The position numbers and the translations under genes were made by a program. From NCBI GenBank assembly GCA_031270945.1, contig JAISWZ010000721.1, forward strand, positions 1-39,914: DNA of 39,914 bases, written 5' to 3'. Source of the DNA: Clostridiales bacterium (GTDB taxonomy: Bacteria > Bacillota > Clostridia > Lachnospirales > WQUN01). Shown one piece after another: positions 39,590 to 39,914 of the stretch. How positions within the stretch are numbered: the first letter of the stretch is position 1; the number at the start of each line of letters is the position of its first letter. Under the pieces are notes generated by a model, which saw only the letters and a list, made by a program, of their open reading frames with translations, did not search any database and was not told the origin of the DNA.

Positions 39590-39914
39590 GGCCCAGGCGC
39601 TTCGCTCTCTGTTATATAAGATGCTTCGGAAAAGCAATTTGCTACAAATCCATTACGGCGATCACATCCTATGGTTGCAATGCGAGAACTCCATCAAGGC
39701 CAAATGGCAAGGCTTTGATCAACTTGACTTTTTGTTCTAGCTATCCTATGATCCTATTGTAATCTCGATTAAATTACACTAATGATTTTACGGCAAGAGC
39801 TCCGTCAAGTCCATAAAATCAAGGCTTTGTCAAATGTCCAAAACAATGGGCAAACCTTTCAGCCATTTGCTTTTGCTTGGGCGGAGGTTGTTGTTGATTT
39901 TTTCAGTTGCTCCC
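39590..39914. other. no supported gene at right edge
   Basis: I see no gene with a motif or ribosome-binding site. Two similar stretches, ACTCCATCAAGGCCAAATGG (about 39689) and GCTCCGTCAAGTCCATAAAA (about 39799), each followed by CAAGGCTTTG, form a weak direct repeat. Confidence 0.4.

Overview
The window reads as a chromosomal segment of a low-to-mid GC Firmicute of the Clostridia type. The grounds are strong GGAGG Shine-Dalgarno sites, frequent TTG and GTG starts, sigma-A promoters (TTGACA-N17-TATAAT type), the ribosomal block rpmG-secE-nusG-rplK-rplA, a zinc-ribbon L33, lipoprotein-type solute-binding proteins and LplB/LplC-type sugar permeases. No tRNA, rRNA, transposase or convincing CRISPR array is visible. 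The species cannot be named from the sequence alone.

Layout. 0.66-2.8 kb: a solitary Vsr-type endonuclease, convergent across two perfect hairpins with a shortened AAA-ATPase-like gene. 3.4-8.8 kb: a stand-alone nusG paralogue, a minus-strand secreted TasA-like protein, then rpmG-secE-nusG-rplK-rplA with probable L1-type leader elements and a terminator. Both nusG copies sit behind near-identical promoters and share the same ribosome-binding site. 8.85-12.7 kb: an AT-rich accessory island containing a two-gene cassette (DUF4869-like protein plus P-loop ATPase), surrounded by about 14 copies of a mini-hairpin CCTC-GAAA-GAGG and by larger palindromic repeats. 12.7-18.3 kb: a PAP2 phosphatase, a 950-residue membrane Ser/Thr kinase with carbohydrate-binding-type ectodomains, and a convergent membrane-anchored propeller-like protein. 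18.8-30.2 kb, all minus strand: a plant-polysaccharide locus (GH51 arabinofuranosidase, LacI regulator, two sugar permeases, a solute-binding lipoprotein, GH31 glucosidase/xylosidase) with a rhodanese lipoprotein and a tandem Panacea-domain protein set among them. 30.8-38.5 kb, minus strand: an opp/dpp peptide ABC operon, oppA-terminator-oppB-oppC-oppD-oppF-small membrane protein. 39.3-39.5 kb: a small membrane protein.

Three things stand out. First, OppC carries about seven RCC1-like propeller blades inside the extracytoplasmic loop between its first membrane helix and its GSDQYGRD motif. OppF in the same operon carries about 130 extra, coiled-coil-like residues between Walker A and the Q-loop. 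Second, an imperfectly palindromic intergenic element (typically 98-100 or 132-133 bp, ends GTGCATATCCCAAAATT / AATTTTGGGATATGCAC) occurs at least ten times. Its internal arms differ between copies but change together, so pairing is preserved. Third, the mini-hairpin family around the DUF4869 cassette has a 3' arm that is a GAGG ribosome-binding sequence, and one copy is positioned as the ribosome-binding site of the first cassette gene.

Functionally, the carbohydrate genes form a coherent unit for import and trimming of arabinose- or xylose-decorated oligosaccharides, and the opp operon imports peptides. The kinase and secreted proteins suggest sensing at the cell surface. Family assignments come from motif recognition by eye; no database search was run.
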